DNA from: Pseudomonas oryzihabitans NBRC 102199
GTDB lineage: Bacteria; Pseudomonadota; Gammaproteobacteria; Pseudomonadales; Pseudomonadaceae
Assembly: GCF_000730625.1 (NCBI RefSeq)
Contig: NZ_BBIT01000001.1
Coordinates: 62,001-126,000, forward strand
Length of the DNA stretch: 64,000 nucleotides
Direction of reading: 5' to 3'
The position numbers and the translations under genes were made by a program. Below the pieces are notes generated by a model, which was not told where the DNA came from, did no database searches, and was given only the letters and a program-made list of their open reading frames with translations. This document shows, in pieces, positions 1-10,779 of the stretch (position 1 is the first letter of the stretch; every line of letters starts with the position of its first letter).

Positions 1-992
1 CAACCGATCGCGCGTCCCTGGCCAAGGAGGTCGGTCAGCGCGAAGACGAGCTGATGAACCTGATGAACAGCAAGGATGCCAGTGGCAAATACCTGTTCTC
101 CGGCTCCATGGGCGACACCCAGCCCTATGTGCGCAATGCCGACGGCACCTACAGCTACAACGGCGACGAAGGCCAGCGCAGCGTGCAGATCGCCAGCTCC
201 ACCTTCGTGCCCATCAGCGACAGCGGCAAGGACGCCTTCGAGAACAACTTCAACGCCAATCGGGTGGATACCACGCCGGTGGCTGGTAACACGGGTACCG
301 GGCGGATCTCCCTCGGCCTGGTGGATGACAAGAAAGCCTATGACTCTACCTTTCCCGCCAGCAATCCGCCGGCCGCTGCCGATGGCGTCGGCATCCATTT
401 CCTCGATGACAAGAAATACGTCATCTACGACCTGTCCAAGGCGCCTACCGCCGCCGAATGGGCTGCCTACGATCCGGCCAATCCGCCGGCTGGCCAGCTC
501 AAGGCGGACAGCTTGAACAGCACCCAGGAGGCCAGCAAGTTCATCAGCTATGGCGGGGTGAAGGTGCAGATGGACGGCGCTCCCGCAGCCGGTGACGAGT
601 TCAAGATCACCCGCGATACCGCCAATGAAAAGCGCAGCCTGCTCAACGTGGTATCCGACTTGCGCAAGGCCTTGGAGAGCGGCGATGGCAGCACCGAGGG
701 CGTATACAAGATGCGCGACAGTGCTGCCGTAGCCCTGAGCAACCTCGATACGGCCTATACCCAGGTCGATGGTATCCGCGGCAAGGTCGGTGCGCGCCTC
801 AACGTCATCGACTCCACCAGCGACTTCATTGCCGACGTCAGTCTGGTCAACAAGTCGGTGCAGTCGGACCTCCAGGATCTGGACTATGCTGAAGCCTTGT
901 CACGCTATGCGCTGCAGAACACCGTCCTGCAGGCGACGCAGCAGAGTTTCGTGAAGGTGTCGCAGTTGAGTCTGTTCAACTATCTGGGCTGA
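1..992 (+). CDS. flgL: Flagellar hook-filament junction protein FlgL (HAP3), 5'-truncated by the window edge
   Basis: The frame is open from base 3 and has no start inside the window, so the gene begins upstream; about 329 C-terminal residues are visible. FlgL proteins of pseudomonads are about 430 residues, so roughly 100 are missing. FlgL forms the ring between the hook-proximal FlgK ring and the flagellin filament. The visible start contains the helical flagellin-like D1 motif with NLMNSKDASGKYLFSG, and the end has the conserved C-terminal D0 helix (DYAEALSRYALQNTVLQATQ) that resembles the flagellin C terminus. The first in-frame ATG (base 54) is internal. flgL followed by a glycosylation island and then fliC is the arrangement found in P. 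aeruginosa. Confidence 0.93.
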   Translation, partial: TDRASLAKEVGQREDELMNLMNSKDASGKYLFSGSMGDTQPYVRNADGTYSYNGDEGQRSVQIASSTFVPISDSGKDAFENNFNANRVDTTPVAGNTGTGRISLGLVDDKKAYDSTFPASNPPAAADGVGIHFLDDKKYVIYDLSKAPTAAEWAAYDPANPPAGQLKADSLNSTQEASKFISYGGVKVQMDGAPAAGDEFKITRDTANEKRSLLNVVSDLRKALESGDGSTEGVYKMRDSAAVALSNLDTAYTQVDGIRGKVGARLNVIDSTSDFIADVSLVNKSVQSDLQDLDYAEALSRYALQNTVLQATQQSFVKVSQLSLFNYLG

Positions 993-1018
993 TAGCGCAG
1001 GCGCTTCACAACCGGGAT

Positions 1019-1034
1019 TGGCCGATTTTTTGCT
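1019..1034 (+). promoter_or_regulatory. Candidate sigma-54 promoter upstream of pseB
   Basis: The bases TGGCCGATTTTTTGCT have GG and GC dinucleotides exactly ten bases apart, as in the -24/-12 consensus TGGCACG-N4-TTGCT, with a perfect TTGCT -12 element and TGGC in the -24 element. It lies 77 bp before the pseB start in the only noncoding gap between flgL and the glycosylation island. Sigma-54 control would couple sugar synthesis to the FleQ-dependent flagellar class. Three bases of the -24 box differ from consensus. Confidence 0.5.
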
Positions 1035-1050
1035 GCTACTCTTCCGCTAG

Positions 1051-3254
<2,204 letters not shown>

Positions 3255-3265
3255 AGGAAAGGACC

Positions 3266-3886
3266 ATGCGAGAGATGACCGCGCAAGAGCGCTTCTGGCA
3301 GGGTGAATTCGGCGATGCCTACGTCGACCGTAACGCCGGCGCTGCAGCCGTGGCCAGCAGCCTGGCCTTCTTCGGACGCGCGTTGGCGCGGGCCGGCGGC
3401 CTGGGTAGCGTTCTCGAATTGGGCACCAACCGTGGCCTCAACCTGCAGGCGCTGCGAGCCCTGTTGCCCCAGGCGCAGTTGCAGGGTGTGGAGCTCAACG
3501 GCAAGGCCTGTGCCCTGGCCCGGGCGCTGAACGTGGCCGAGATCTGGGAGGGTTCGCTGTTCGACTATCCCGTGACCGCGGGCTTCGACCTGGCGTTCAC
3601 CAAGGGCGTGCTCATCCATCTGCCCCCCGACTTGCTTCCTGCTGCCTACGACAAGCTGTACCAGGCCAGCCGACGCTTCATTCTGGTCGCCGAGTACTAC
3701 AACCCCACGCCGGTGGAAGTGAGCTATCGCGGCCATGCCGAGCGACTGTTCAAGCGCGACTTCGCCGGTGAACTGCTCGACCGCCATGCCGATCTGCGCC
3801 TGCTGGACTACGGCTTCGTCTATCACCGCGATCCGCTGTTCCCGGCCGATGACATCTCCTGGTTCCTGCTGGAGAAACAGGCGTGA
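3266..3886 (+). CDS. Pseudaminic acid biosynthesis-associated SAM methyltransferase
   Basis: A 206-residue class I methyltransferase with a Rossmann SAM-binding motif VLELGTNRGLNLQAL (about residues 50-64), an acidic segment after beta-2 (GVELNGKA) and a motif IV region FTKGVLIHLPP. The N terminus (MTAQERFWQGEFGDAYVDRN) fits a family regularly found inside pse clusters and annotated as pseudaminic acid biosynthesis-associated methylase. The substrate of that family is not established as far as I know; O- or N-methylation of the nonulosonic acid or an intermediate is plausible from position alone. A ribosome site AGAGGAAAGG precedes the ATG, and the stop overlaps pseF by four bases. Confidence 0.85.
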   Translation: MREMTAQERFWQGEFGDAYVDRNAGAAAVASSLAFFGRALARAGGLGSVLELGTNRGLNLQALRALLPQAQLQGVELNGKACALARALNVAEIWEGSLFDYPVTAGFDLAFTKGVLIHLPPDLLPAAYDKLYQASRRFILVAEYYNPTPVEVSYRGHAERLFKRDFAGELLDRHADLRLLDYGFVYHRDPLFPADDISWFLLEKQA

Positions 3887-4599
3887 CCGCCATCGCCATC
3901 ATTCCCGCCCGGGGGGGCAGCAAGCGCGTCCCGCGCAAGAATATCAAGGCCTTCCACGGCCGCCCGATGATCGCCTATTCCATTCAGGCGGCGCTGGAGA
4001 GTGGCCTGTTCACCCGGGTCGTGGTCAGTACCGACGATGCAGAGATCGCCGAAGTCGCCCGGAGCTGGGGCGCCGAGGTGCCCTTCCTGCGTCCCGCCGA
4101 GCTGGCGGATGACCATGCCGGTACCGTCGAGGTGATCCGGCATGCGGTAGCGGCGCTGCTCGAGCAGGGCGAGGACTTCGCCTATGCCTGTTGCCTTTAC
4201 GCTACCGCACCTTTCGTGACCCCGGCCGATCTGGCGCGGGGGCTGGAAATCCTCGAAGGTCATCCGGACAAGGCCTATGCCTTTACCGTCACCGATTTCG
4301 CCTCGCCGGTGCAGCGAGCGTTGCGGCTGCGCCCGGACGGCGGCGTCGAATCGCTCTATCCGGAATTCTACGAAACCCGTTCCCAGGACCTGGAGCCGGC
4401 GTTCCACGATGCTGGCCAATTCTACTGGGGGCGCACCGAGGCCTGGGCGCAGGGTGCACCCCTGCATGCGCTGCACTCGCTGCCCGTATGGCTGCCGCGG
4501 CATCGGGTGCAGGATATCGACACGGCCGAGGACTGGCAGCGCGCCGAGTTGCTGTATGGCGCGCTGCTGACCGAATCGGGACGCCTATGCGCATCCTAA
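3883..4599 (+). CDS. pseF: Pseudaminic acid cytidylyltransferase PseF
   Basis: Activates pseudaminic acid with CTP to CMP-pseudaminic acid, the donor for glycosyltransfer. The 238-residue protein belongs to the CMP-NeuAc synthetase/NeuA family. The N-terminal nucleotide-binding motif IPARGGSKRVPRKNI (about residues 6-20) is intact, as is the later STDDAEIAEVA segment. It starts with a GTG (GTGACC) overlapping the upstream stop by four bases and overlaps the following pseGH reading frame by 13 bases. Confidence 0.94.
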   Translation: MTAIAIIPARGGSKRVPRKNIKAFHGRPMIAYSIQAALESGLFTRVVVSTDDAEIAEVARSWGAEVPFLRPAELADDHAGTVEVIRHAVAALLEQGEDFAYACCLYATAPFVTPADLARGLEILEGHPDKAYAFTVTDFASPVQRALRLRPDGGVESLYPEFYETRSQDLEPAFHDAGQFYWGRTEAWAQGAPLHALHSLPVWLPRHRVQDIDTAEDWQRAELLYGALLTESGRLCAS

Positions 4600-6077
4600 T
4601 CCGCTGCGATGCCTCGACGTCGCTGGGCTCGGGTCATGTGATGCGCTGCCTGACCTTGGCCGATGTCCTGGCGGCGGCGGGCTGCCAGGTGCATTTTGCC
4701 TGCCGTTCCGGTCCTGGCGATCTGCAGGCGCTTATCGCCGCAAGAGGCCATGAGGTCCATGCCTTGCTGGTACCGGACCCGCGCCGCGATATGGAGGCGG
4801 CGCTGCCCTGGCAGGATGACATCGAGGCGCTCTGGAGCGTTCTGCCGGCGCAGCTGGACTTCGCCTGGTGCGTGGTGGATCACTACGGACTCGGTCACGA
4901 GTGGGAGACGGCCGTGCGCCTGCGTGCGCGCCGCGTCCTGGCCATCGATGACCTGGATACCCGCCGGCATGCCGTCGATCTCCTGCTGGACCAGAACCTT
5001 ACCGCTCAGAGAAGAACCATCACCTTGCCAGACACGGCACGTCTGCTGGCCGGACCGCGTTTCGCCTTGTTGCGACCTGCCTTCGCCCGACCGCGCGCTG
5101 AATGCTGGGGGCCGATCAGGCGTGTTCTGGTGAGCTTTGGCGGCGTGGATGCCGCCGGAGAGACGCTCAAGGTCTTGACTGCCCTCGCTGATTTCGCCGA
5201 ATTCCAGGTGGATGTAGTCGCCGGACCGGCCAATCCCCACTGGGTCGAACTCGTCGAACGCTGCCAGGGACATCCGGCGTGGCGCCTCTGGCAGCACGTG
5301 GAGGATTTCGCCGGGCTGCTGCGCGAAGCCGACCTGGCTATCGGCGCGGGTGGCGGCACAGCCTGGGAGCGGGCCTGCCTGGGGGTCCCCAGTCTCTGCG
5401 TCTCTCTGGCGCCCAATCAGCGCGCCAATGCCGAGGCCCTGGCGGCCGGCGGCGCCCATCTTTACCTGGGCGAAGCGGCGCAGGTCAGCGTCGCTGTCTA
5501 CCGTGCAGCCGTGCAGACGTTGCAGGCCAGTCCCGGCCTCCGCCAGAGCCTGGCGGCCCGCGGCCGGGCGCTGGTGGATGGTCGCGGCGCTAACCGGGTA
5601 GCGACGGCGCTGCTCGGCATGGAGCTGCTCCTGCGTCCGGCGACACTCGAAGATGCTCGACTGCTTTTCGAGGGTCGCAACGCCGAAAGGGTACGACAGG
5701 CCTCCGTCAATACCGCCCCGATTGGCTGGGAGCAGCATCTGGCCTGGTTACAGCAGGTCTTGGCCCAACCCGAGCGGCGCTTGCTGCTGATCGGCGAGAC
5801 GCTCGATGGACCTGTTGGCGTATTGCGCTACGACCGCCTGGAGGGACTGAGGGCCGAGGTCTCGATCTACCTGCTGCCCGAGCGCCTCGGTCAGGGGTGG
5901 GGAGAGCATCTGCTGAGCGGCGGTGAGCAGGCTGTTCGACGTCATTGGATCGACCTGGAATCCATAGCGGCACAGGTGCGTCCGGGCAATCTGGCCTCCC
6001 TTCAGCTTTTCCAGCGCGCAGGTTTTCTACTGCGTGATCATCAGCTTCAGCTTTCTCTGCCGAGAATCCCATCATGA
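4587..6077 (+). CDS. Fused PseG (UDP-sugar hydrolase) - PseH (N-acetyltransferase)
   Basis: A 496-residue bifunctional protein. Residues 1 to about 340 are PseG, a GT-B-fold hydrolase that removes UDP from UDP-2,4-diacetamido-2,4,6-trideoxy-beta-L-altropyranose. It has the SLGSGHVMRC motif with the expected catalytic His and the nucleotide-binding GAGGGTAWE segment near residue 257. Residues from about 345 form a GNAT domain (LLLRPATLEDARLLFEGRN, GVLRYDR, NLASLQLFQRAGF) corresponding to PseH, which N-acetylates the C4 amine from acetyl-CoA. No separate pseH is seen in the cluster, so the fusion supplies both steps. The start is the ATG inside the pseF end; the open frame extends further upstream but only as an overlap with pseF. 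Its stop overlaps the pseI ATG by four bases. Confidence 0.92.
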   Translation: MRILIRCDASTSLGSGHVMRCLTLADVLAAAGCQVHFACRSGPGDLQALIAARGHEVHALLVPDPRRDMEAALPWQDDIEALWSVLPAQLDFAWCVVDHYGLGHEWETAVRLRARRVLAIDDLDTRRHAVDLLLDQNLTAQRRTITLPDTARLLAGPRFALLRPAFARPRAECWGPIRRVLVSFGGVDAAGETLKVLTALADFAEFQVDVVAGPANPHWVELVERCQGHPAWRLWQHVEDFAGLLREADLAIGAGGGTAWERACLGVPSLCVSLAPNQRANAEALAAGGAHLYLGEAAQVSVAVYRAAVQTLQASPGLRQSLAARGRALVDGRGANRVATALLGMELLLRPATLEDARLLFEGRNAERVRQASVNTAPIGWEQHLAWLQQVLAQPERRLLLIGETLDGPVGVLRYDRLEGLRAEVSIYLLPERLGQGWGEHLLSGGEQAVRRHWIDLESIAAQVRPGNLASLQLFQRAGFLLRDHQLQLSLPRIPS

Positions 6078-7138
6078 GCACCTTCCGTATTGGTAATCGG
6101 TTGGTAGGGCGCGACGCCCCGCCTTTCGTCATCGCCGAAATGAGCGGCAACCACAACCAATCCCTGGACCGGGCGCTGGCCCTGGTCGACGCCGCAGCCG
6201 ATGCGGGGGCCCATGCCCTGAAACTGCAGACCTATACCCCCGACACTATGACCCTGGATCTGGACGAGGGAGAATTCCATATCGGCGATCCCGCCAGTCT
6301 CTGGGCCGGCACCTCGCTCTATCGACTCTACGGCGAAGCCCATACGCCCTGGGAATGGCACGAGCCCATTTTCCAACGCGCTCGCGAGCGAGGCCTGGAA
6401 GTCTTCTCGACGCCCTTCGATGCGTCCTCGGTGGATTTCCTCGAGTCGCTCGACGTCCCGGCCTACAAGATCGCCAGCTTCGAGAACGTCGATCTGCCGC
6501 TGATTCGCCGCGTTGCCGCGACCGGCAAGCCGCTGATCATTTCCACAGGCATGGCCAGCCTCGACGAGTTGCAGGAGTGCGTGGAGGCCGCACGTTCGGC
6601 CGGGTGTCGTGATCTGGTCCTGCTCAAGTGCACCAGCACCTATCCCGCCAGTCCGGCCAATACCCACCTGCGGACCATTCCACACATGCGTGAGCTGTTC
6701 GGCTGCGAGATTGGGCTCAGCGATCACACGCCGGGAGTAGGGGCTGCGGTAGCGGCCGTGGCGCTAGGTGCGAGCGTAGTCGAAAAACATTTCACCCTGT
6801 CCCGGGCAGAAGGCGGTGTGGACGCGAGTTTTTCACTGGAGCCTGATGAGCTCAGGGCGCTTGTGGTGGAGACCGAGCGTGCCTGGCATGCCATGGGGGA
6901 AGTGCATTACGGACCTACGCCCGACGAGCGCAAATCACTGGTCTTCCGCCGCTCCCTCTATGTGGTACGAGACATGGTGGCGGGCGAAGCCTTCAGTGAG
7001 GCCAATGTCCGCGCCATCCGTCCCGGTCTGGGCCTGGCACCCAAGCATCTCGAGCGGGTCCTGCGCAGCACGGCCCGTGAGCCGCTCAGGCGCGGACAGG
7101 CGCTGGCTTGGCACCATCTGCAGGAAGGCGAGCGGTGA
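6074..7138 (+). CDS. pseI: Pseudaminic acid synthase PseI
   Basis: Condenses 2,4-diacetamido-2,4,6-trideoxy-L-altrose with phosphoenolpyruvate to give pseudaminic acid. The 354-residue protein has an N-terminal NeuB TIM barrel (FVIAEMSGNHNQSLDRAL near residues 17-34, LLKCTSTYPASP near 187, LSDHTPG near 217) and a C-terminal SAF/antifreeze-like domain (about residues 290-350, RSLYVVRDMVAGEAF). A separate NeuB-type paralogue is absent from the window. It overlaps pseGH upstream and the hisH-like gene downstream by four bases each, making one translationally coupled chain. Confidence 0.95.
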   Translation: MSTFRIGNRLVGRDAPPFVIAEMSGNHNQSLDRALALVDAAADAGAHALKLQTYTPDTMTLDLDEGEFHIGDPASLWAGTSLYRLYGEAHTPWEWHEPIFQRARERGLEVFSTPFDASSVDFLESLDVPAYKIASFENVDLPLIRRVAATGKPLIISTGMASLDELQECVEAARSAGCRDLVLLKCTSTYPASPANTHLRTIPHMRELFGCEIGLSDHTPGVGAAVAAVALGASVVEKHFTLSRAEGGVDASFSLEPDELRALVVETERAWHAMGEVHYGPTPDERKSLVFRRSLYVVRDMVAGEAFSEANVRAIRPGLGLAPKHLERVLRSTAREPLRRGQALAWHHLQEGER

Positions 7139-7746
7139 CCCGGGTTTGTGTCCTTGACTATGGCGCCGGCAACGTCCGGTCGGTGGTCAATCTGCTCGAG
7201 AGCCTGGCGCCGACCCAGTTGTCCAACGATCCCGAGGTGATTGCCGCAGCTAGCCATCTGGTGCTGCCTGGCGTCGGGGCCTTCGGCGCGGCTATGACCA
7301 AGGTGGAACAGCGACTACCTTTGCCTTTGCTCCGGCGACTGGTTCTGGAGGAGGGTCGGCCCTTCCTAGGGATCTGTGTCGGCATGCAACTGCTCGCTGA
7401 CGAGGGCCAGGAATTTGGGCAGCACCGTGGCCTCGGTTGGATCCCCGGGCGGGTCGACCGGCTCGCCAGCGGTGACCTGCCACTGCCCCATGTCGGCTGG
7501 AACGACATCCGCTCGGAGCGCGCTCATCCGCTCCTACAGGGATTGGAAGAGCCGGCGGATTTCTACTTCGTCCATAGTTATGGATTTCAGGCGGCCGAGC
7601 CGGCCGATGTGCTCGCGACTGTGGACTATGGCCAGCGCTTCGCGACCGTCATCGGGCGCGGCAATATCTTCGGCGTGCAGTTTCACCCGGAAAAGAGTCA
7701 GGTACCCGGGCGCCGCCTGCTACGGAATTTTCTGGAGTTGGCATGA
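7135..7746 (+). CDS. HisH-like glutamine amidotransferase subunit of the amidation module
   Basis: A 203-residue class I glutaminase of the HisH type that releases ammonia from glutamine. The nucleophile Cys is in FLGICVGMQLL (about residue 82) and the His-Glu pair in FGVQFHPEKSQ near the C terminus, so the glutaminase triad looks intact. The start is taken as the GTG that overlaps the pseI stop (GTGA); an upstream ATG in frame would overlap pseI by 31 bases. Its position before a HisF-like protein and a PP-loop amidotransferase matches the hisH2-hisF2-wbpG trio of the P. aeruginosa O5 O-antigen locus, which installs an acetamidino group. A role in sugar amidation, not histidine synthesis, is therefore inferred. 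Confidence 0.88.
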   Translation: MTRVCVLDYGAGNVRSVVNLLESLAPTQLSNDPEVIAAASHLVLPGVGAFGAAMTKVEQRLPLPLLRRLVLEEGRPFLGICVGMQLLADEGQEFGQHRGLGWIPGRVDRLASGDLPLPHVGWNDIRSERAHPLLQGLEEPADFYFVHSYGFQAAEPADVLATVDYGQRFATVIGRGNIFGVQFHPEKSQVPGRRLLRNFLELA

Positions 7747-8549
7747 AGAAGAAACGGCTGATTCCGGTGCTGCTGCTCAAGAATGGCCAACTGGTGCAGA
7801 GCAAGCGCTTCGCCCGGCACCCGGTGCTCGGCAACCCAGCCACTGCGGTCCGGCGCTTGAGCGACTGGGCAGCCGATGAGTTGATCTACCTCGATATCAG
7901 TCGTGAGGCTCATTACGACCTCGGTCGCGACGATCTCGGCCACCGCAATCTGCAGGAATTCGAAGCCATCGTCGGTGAGATCGCGCGCCATGCCCAGATG
8001 CCGGTCACCCTGGGTGGGCGTATCCGCTCGCTCGACGATATCGACCGGCGTCTGGCCCTCGGCGCCGACAAGATCAGTCTCAATACCGCCGCGTTGGACG
8101 ATCCTGGGCTGATCGAAATCGCCAGTCGCGAACATGGCGCCCAGTGTGTCGTGGTTTCGGTGGATGTGACCTTGCAGGACGGCCGCTACCGGGTACTGGC
8201 CGAGGGCGGCAGGCGCGATACCGGGCGCGAGGTGGTGGACTGGATTGGCGAAGTCCAGGCGCGTGGGGCCGGTGAGCTTCTGGTCAATGTGGTCGAGCGC
8301 GATGGTGCGCGCCAGGGCTACGATCTAGCTTTGCTGGATATCGTCTGTCGCTCGGTGAATATTCCGGTGATTGCCCTGGGCGGGGTGGGTGAGTGGGCGC
8401 ACCTGGCCCAGGCGCTGGAGCAGACCGACGTCGACGCAGTTGCAGCGGCCAACATCTTTCATCATCTCGATCAGAGCGTCTATCTGGCGCGGCAGTATTT
8501 GTTCGAGCGTGGGCTGAACGTACGCAGCCCTCAGTTACTGAGCCGTTAG
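7743..8549 (+). CDS. HisF-like ammonia-channelling subunit (HisF2 type)
   Basis: A 268-residue TIM-barrel protein of the HisA/HisF family. In true HisF the first strand carries the catalytic Asp in CLDVKDG; here the same position reads VLLLKNG, so that Asp is replaced by Leu. The second catalytic Asp is still present in VVVSVDVTLQDG (about residue 138). The phosphate-binding ends VTLGGRIRS and VIALGGVGEW are kept. This agrees with the HisF2 group that partners a HisH glutaminase and passes ammonia to a sugar amidotransferase. Loss of the first Asp argues against cyclase activity in histidine synthesis. Start overlaps the upstream stop (ATGA); a GGAG ribosome site lies just before. Confidence 0.88.
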   Translation: MKKKRLIPVLLLKNGQLVQSKRFARHPVLGNPATAVRRLSDWAADELIYLDISREAHYDLGRDDLGHRNLQEFEAIVGEIARHAQMPVTLGGRIRSLDDIDRRLALGADKISLNTAALDDPGLIEIASREHGAQCVVVSVDVTLQDGRYRVLAEGGRRDTGREVVDWIGEVQARGAGELLVNVVERDGARQGYDLALLDIVCRSVNIPVIALGGVGEWAHLAQALEQTDVDAVAAANIFHHLDQSVYLARQYLFERGLNVRSPQLLSR

Positions 8550-8558
8550 GAGGCTTTC

Positions 8559-9746
8559 ATGAGGTATTGCAGTCGCTGCGTCTATCCCCAGGCCAGCGTC
8601 AACCTGACGCTGGATGACGACCTGGTCTGTTCGGCCTGCCAGGTGGCGGAGCAGTTCGCCCAGCTACCCGCGGACTTCTGGCAGGAGCGTCGCAAGCGCT
8701 TCGAACGGGTTCTGGAAGAGACGGGGGCGGGCAGGCGCAGCGACAATTACGACTGCATCATTCCAGTCAGCGGCGGCAAGGACAGCTATTACCAGGCCCA
8801 TGTCATTGCCAGCCAGTACGGACTCAAACCGCTGCTGGTTACCTACCATGGCAACAACTACCTGCCCGAAGGCGACTACAACCGCGACCGCATGCGTCAC
8901 GTGTTCGATGCCGATCACCAGGTCTTCGGGCCCAGCGTCGAGGTACTCAAGCGGCTGAACCGGCTGTGCTTTCGCAAGATGGGCGACATGAACTGGCACG
9001 CCCACTGCGGGATCATGACCTATCCAATCCAGGTAGCGGTGAAGTTCGATATCCCTCTGATCATCTGGGGCGAGACGGCCTGGGACATCTCCGGCATGTT
9101 TGATCCGGACGACTATGTCGAATTCAGCGCCCGCGTTCGTCACGAACATGCCTTGCGCGGCTTCGAATGGCACGACATGCTCGGCGACCTCCAGGAGCCG
9201 CTGCGCGAGAAGGATCTGCTCTGGGCGCGTTATCCCAGCGACGCGGACATTCTCAAGACCGGCGTACGCGGCATCTACATCGGCAACTTCTTCCCCTGGG
9301 ACGCCAATCAGCATACCCGGCTGGTGCAGGAGGAATACGGCTGGAAGATGGCGGACAAGCCCTTCGAGCGGACCTATCGGCAGATGTCCAATCTGGATGA
9401 TCGCTACGAGAACGGCGTCCATGATCTGCTCAAGTTCATCAAGTTCGGCTATGGCCGGGCCTCGGATCATGCGTCCAAGGACATCCGTGCGGGTTATCTC
9501 ACTCGTGAAGAAGGTGTCGAGATCGTCCGTCGCATGGACCACGTGGTGTCCAGCGATCTGCAGCATTGGCTGGATTATGTGGGCATGAGCGCAGACGAAT
9601 TTTGGCGTATCGCCGACGGCTTCCGTTCGCCACGGGTCTGGTGGATCGAGGAGGGGGAGTGGTGGAAAGACAATCTCTGGGGCGAGGCAAGTGCCTATGG
9701 CCCGGTTCATCTGCCGCTAGACCAACAGCAGAAGTACCGGCGTTGA
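8559..9746 (+). CDS. pseA: N-acetyl sugar amidotransferase (PseA/WbpG family)
   Basis: A 395-residue ATP-PPi (PP-loop) enzyme expected to convert an N-acetyl group into an acetamidino group using ATP and ammonia. It has an N-terminal zinc-type cysteine cluster (CSRC near residue 3 and CSAC near 27) and the PP-loop SGGKDSYYQ near residue 70. The family includes WbpG of P. aeruginosa and PseA of Campylobacter, the latter needed for the acetamidino form of pseudaminic acid on flagellin. Lying directly after pseI and the HisH/HisF-like pair, its likely substrate is pseudaminic acid or its CMP form; this is inference. A TTAGGAGG ribosome site precedes the ATG. Confidence 0.87.
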   Translation: MRYCSRCVYPQASVNLTLDDDLVCSACQVAEQFAQLPADFWQERRKRFERVLEETGAGRRSDNYDCIIPVSGGKDSYYQAHVIASQYGLKPLLVTYHGNNYLPEGDYNRDRMRHVFDADHQVFGPSVEVLKRLNRLCFRKMGDMNWHAHCGIMTYPIQVAVKFDIPLIIWGETAWDISGMFDPDDYVEFSARVRHEHALRGFEWHDMLGDLQEPLREKDLLWARYPSDADILKTGVRGIYIGNFFPWDANQHTRLVQEEYGWKMADKPFERTYRQMSNLDDRYENGVHDLLKFIKFGYGRASDHASKDIRAGYLTREEGVEIVRRMDHVVSSDLQHWLDYVGMSADEFWRIADGFRSPRVWWIEEGEWWKDNLWGEASAYGPVHLPLDQQQKYRR

Positions 9747-9756
9747 GGGCGCAGCC

Positions 9757-10779
9757 ATGAAAGAAGATGACATCCGACCCGCCTACTTGCTCGATGGTCA
9801 GCGCCAGGCGCTGCTGCACGACATCGCCTTATTGCTGGCTCGTGCTGGCGAATTCGTCGGGACGGACTGCCCAGCGTGTGGTAGCCGTGACGAGCGGTTC
9901 AAGTTCGAGAAAAATGGCTTTCGCTACGTGGATTGCCAGGTGTGTGCCACCTTCTACGTCAACCCCCGACCAAGCGAGCATCTGCTCGGCGATTTCTATC
10001 GGCATAGCCGGAACTATGCCTACTGGGCCAAGCATATCTACCCGGCTTCGGCCAAGGCACGCCATGACTCGGTGATAGTGCCGCGAGTGGAGCGCTCGCT
10101 GGAGCTTTGCCAGCGTATTGACTTGCCCTTTGGCGAGCTGCTGGAAGTAGGCGCAGGTTATGGCTCCTTCTGCCAGGAGATGACCGCGCGCGGCCTCTGG
10201 GACAAAGTGGTAGGCATTGAGCCGACGCCGGCCCTAGCCAAGATCTGCCGCCAGCAAAATTTCGAGGTGGTGGAACAGCGCGTCGAGGAATACGCCGCTG
10301 GTACAGCCCGGCGGTTCGACCTGATCGTTGCCTTCGAGGTGATCGAGCATCTGTTCGCGCCACAGCGGGTAATTGACAGCCTCGTCCAATTGCTGAGGCC
10401 CGGCGGAGCGCTAATCCTCACCTGCCCAAATGGCGCTGGGTTCGACGTCCAGCAACTGGGCCGGGACAGCCCCTGTGTCGATCATGAGCATCTAAATTAC
10501 TTCAACACTCGCTCTCTTCCACATCTGCTGCAGCGGTGTGGCCTGCAAGTGCTGGATTGCTTCACGCCCGGCCGGCTCGACGTGGAACTGGTCGCCAAGG
10601 GAGTGGCTGCCAGGTCCGCAGAGAGTCAGCTGGATCCTTTTCTGCGCGAGGTTCTGTTCACCCGCCGGGCAGAATTAGGCGAAACCTTCCAGGACTTCCT
10701 GGCCCGCTCGGGTATGTCGTCGCACATGTGGGTGATGGCCCGCAAACCCGCATTGGAGGAGGCAGCTCGCCATGTCTGA
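9757..10779 (+). CDS. Class I SAM methyltransferase with N-terminal zinc-finger-like motif
   Basis: A 340-residue protein. Residues about 32-60 hold CPACGS followed by CQVC, a putative zinc knuckle seen in several sugar methyltransferases. A methyltransferase domain follows with motif I LLEVGAGYGSFCQEM (about 129-143), the acidic VGIEPTP step, FEVIEHLFAPQRVI and GGALILTCPNG. This order is like enzymes that methylate nucleotide-bound or glycan sugars. Its target is not known; the neighbours suggest a flagellar glycan residue. Its last eight bases overlap the next gene. Confidence 0.8.
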   Translation: MKEDDIRPAYLLDGQRQALLHDIALLLARAGEFVGTDCPACGSRDERFKFEKNGFRYVDCQVCATFYVNPRPSEHLLGDFYRHSRNYAYWAKHIYPASAKARHDSVIVPRVERSLELCQRIDLPFGELLEVGAGYGSFCQEMTARGLWDKVVGIEPTPALAKICRQQNFEVVEQRVEEYAAGTARRFDLIVAFEVIEHLFAPQRVIDSLVQLLRPGGALILTCPNGAGFDVQQLGRDSPCVDHEHLNYFNTRSLPHLLQRCGLQVLDCFTPGRLDVELVAKGVAARSAESQLDPFLREVLFTRRAELGETFQDFLARSGMSSHMWVMARKPALEEAARHV

